Source of the DNA: Sphingomonadales bacterium
Lineage (GTDB): Bacteria; Pseudomonadota; Alphaproteobacteria; Sphingomonadales; Sphingomonadaceae
Assembly: GCA_024636595.1 (NCBI GenBank)
Contig: JAGXGT010000121.1
Coordinates: 1 to 15,172 of the forward strand
DNA: 15,172 bases
Direction: 5' to 3'
This document shows positions 14,351 to 15,172 of the stretch, in pieces (position 1 is the first letter of the stretch; every line of letters starts with the position of its first letter). The notes under the pieces were generated by a model. The model was not told where the DNA came from, did not search any database, and saw only the letters and a program-made list of their open reading frames with translations. The position numbers and the translations under genes were made by a program.

Positions 14351-14371
14351 GCCCCGCACTGGTGCCGGGGC
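14351..14371 (+). promoter_or_regulatory. GC-rich hairpin in the telA leader, next to the ribosome binding site
   Basis: GCCCCG at 14351-14356 pairs perfectly with CGGGGC at 14366-14371, and the loop can add CAC/GTG pairs across a bulged C. It ends one base before the GGGAGG Shine-Dalgarno at 14373-14378. It has no T tract after it, so it is not a normal terminator of the upstream esterase gene; it may protect the message or affect initiation. A smaller hairpin, CGCTT 14311-14315 with AAGCG 14319-14323, lies earlier in the same leader. Confidence 0.5.
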
Positions 14372-14387
14372 AGGGAGGCTGAACAGC

Positions 14388-15172
14388 ATGGCGACCGAAA
14401 CAATCACCGCTACCGACGACCTGAAATTGACCCCGCCTGATCCGGTGGTTCCGGTGGCGCCCGAAAAGGCCGGAGGCCTTGTATCGATTGGCGACGAGGT
14501 CAAGTCCAAGCTCGAGGAAAAAGTTGACAGTTTTATCGATGATCTGATCGCTCAGGACCAGAATAGCCCCGAATTTGGCAAAAAAGTTGACCAAATTACC
14601 AATATGGGTCGCAAGGAAATTGCCGAAGCGGCGGGCCAGTCCAATCGCTTTCTCGATCGCCCGATCCGGTCGATGGACGAGCAGAGCGGGATCGGTTCCG
14701 ATCTCGCCGAATTGCGCCGCACGGTCGAGGACCTCGATCCGGGCAAGCGCGGCAATCTGACCGCCAAGAGGAAGATTTTCGGAATCATTCCGTTCGGCAA
14801 CAAGATGCGCAATTATTTCGACGGTTATAAAAGCGCGCAAGGCCATATCGGCTCGATCCTCGACCGGCTTCGTTCCGGCAAGGACGAATTGCTGATGGAC
14901 AATGCCGCGATCGATGTCGAACGCAAGAATCTCTGGGCGGCGATGGGCCGGCTGGAGCAGATGATCCACGTCTCCAAGGTCATGGACCAAAGGCTCGAAG
15001 ACAAAGCGGCCGAACTGGACGCAAGCGATCCGGCCAAGGCCAAGGCAATCCGCGAAAGCGCGCTTTTCTATGTTCGGCAGCGGACGCAGGATCTGCTCAC
15101 CCAGATGGCGGTGACGGTGCAGGGCTATCTTGCTCTCGATCTCGTCAAGCGCAACAATGTCGAACTGGTCAA
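14388..15172 (+). CDS. telA: TelA-family (toxic anion resistance) protein, C-terminus beyond window
   Basis: From the ATG at 14388 the frame is open to the window end, giving 261 codons of an unfinished protein. After a Pro-rich start (LTPPDPVVPVAPEK) it is charged and mostly helical. The segments AAGQSNRFLDRP, KRKIFGIIPFGNKMRNYF, ERKNLWAAMGRLEQMI and the VKRNNVEL near the edge match the TelA/PF05816 family, whose full proteins are usually about 360-400 residues. The family was named from tellurite resistance plasmids, but chromosomal members have also been linked to antibiotic or envelope stress tolerance and their mechanism is unclear. A GGGAGG at 14373-14378 with nine bases of spacing supports the start. 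The long leader contains a palindromic operator and hairpins. No terD-type genes are visible nearby. Confidence 0.9.
   Translation, partial: MATETITATDDLKLTPPDPVVPVAPEKAGGLVSIGDEVKSKLEEKVDSFIDDLIAQDQNSPEFGKKVDQITNMGRKEIAEAAGQSNRFLDRPIRSMDEQSGIGSDLAELRRTVEDLDPGKRGNLTAKRKIFGIIPFGNKMRNYFDGYKSAQGHIGSILDRLRSGKDELLMDNAAIDVERKNLWAAMGRLEQMIHVSKVMDQRLEDKAAELDASDPAKAKAIRESALFYVRQRTQDLLTQMAVTVQGYLALDLVKRNNVELV

Noticed and set aside
13650..14990. Long minus-strand open frames (13650-14339 and 14340-14990)
   Set aside because: They are opposite the tesA and telA coding regions, both of which have intact motifs and good ribosome binding sites on the plus strand.
1..15172. CRISPR array, tRNA or rRNA, insertion sequence or prophage
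   Set aside because: No regularly spaced repeats, no conserved RNA signatures and no transposase, integrase or phage structural motifs were seen on either strand.
14388..15172. Complete tellurite-resistance (ter) cluster
   Set aside because: Only a TelA-family gene is present; no TerB, TerC, TerD or TerZ-like gene is nearby, so tellurite resistance should not be assumed.

Overview
The window reads as ordinary chromosomal DNA of a moderately GC-rich alphaproteobacterium, most likely a sphingomonad (Sphingorhabdus/Parasphingorhabdus-like). I infer this from the style of the proteins (PA3286-type FabH paralogue, DUF3297 protein, small outer-membrane barrel, TelA protein) and from a dispersed inverted repeat of a kind I associate with sphingomonads. 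I see no rRNA, tRNA, transposase, phage gene or CRISPR array. Base composition and codon style look even throughout, so I see no sign of recent transfer.

Layout. Positions 1-41 (-) hold what looks like the first 13 codons of a divergent gene, possibly uracil-DNA glycosylase. A forward run follows: a FabH-like beta-ketoacyl synthase (173-1306), a GFA/CENP-V-fold zinc protein (1322-1726) and an unrecognised lipoprotein (1723-2346), the last two with overlapping stop and start codons. Converging on it is a tightly coupled four-gene reverse operon, transcribed in the order DUF3297 protein, four-helix membrane protein, short-chain dehydrogenase, crotonase-family protein (4679 down to 2361). A noncoding stretch of about 370 bases leads to an outer-membrane beta-barrel gene (5050-5886). 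A near-perfect hairpin with A and T tracts then separates it from the translational GTPase gene typA/bipA (7780-5963, -).

Next come an APC-family permease (-) and a divergent SLC10A7/YfeH-type transporter (+). The latter converges, across an imperfect 71-base inverted repeat, on a large FtsX-type ABC permease. That permease and its ATPase (overlapping genes, -) are divergent from a TesA-type SGNH esterase gene (+). This reproduces the ybbP-ybbA / tesA arrangement of E. coli, but here the esterase looks like a lipoprotein. The window ends in a TelA-family gene (14388 onward, + strand, truncated by the window edge), whose promoter carries a perfect interrupted palindrome over the predicted -10 box and a GC-rich hairpin directly before the ribosome binding site.

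Taken together, much of the window concerns acyl or lipid chemistry and the envelope: acyl condensation (FabH-like), a crotonase/SDR pair, envelope lipoproteins, a beta-barrel, an exporter-esterase module and three transport systems. No clearly new multi-gene defence or mobile system is visible. The best leads are the lipoprotein TesA next to the exporter, the putative repressor site and leader structures of telA, and the uncharacterised operon with an active-site-variant crotonase.
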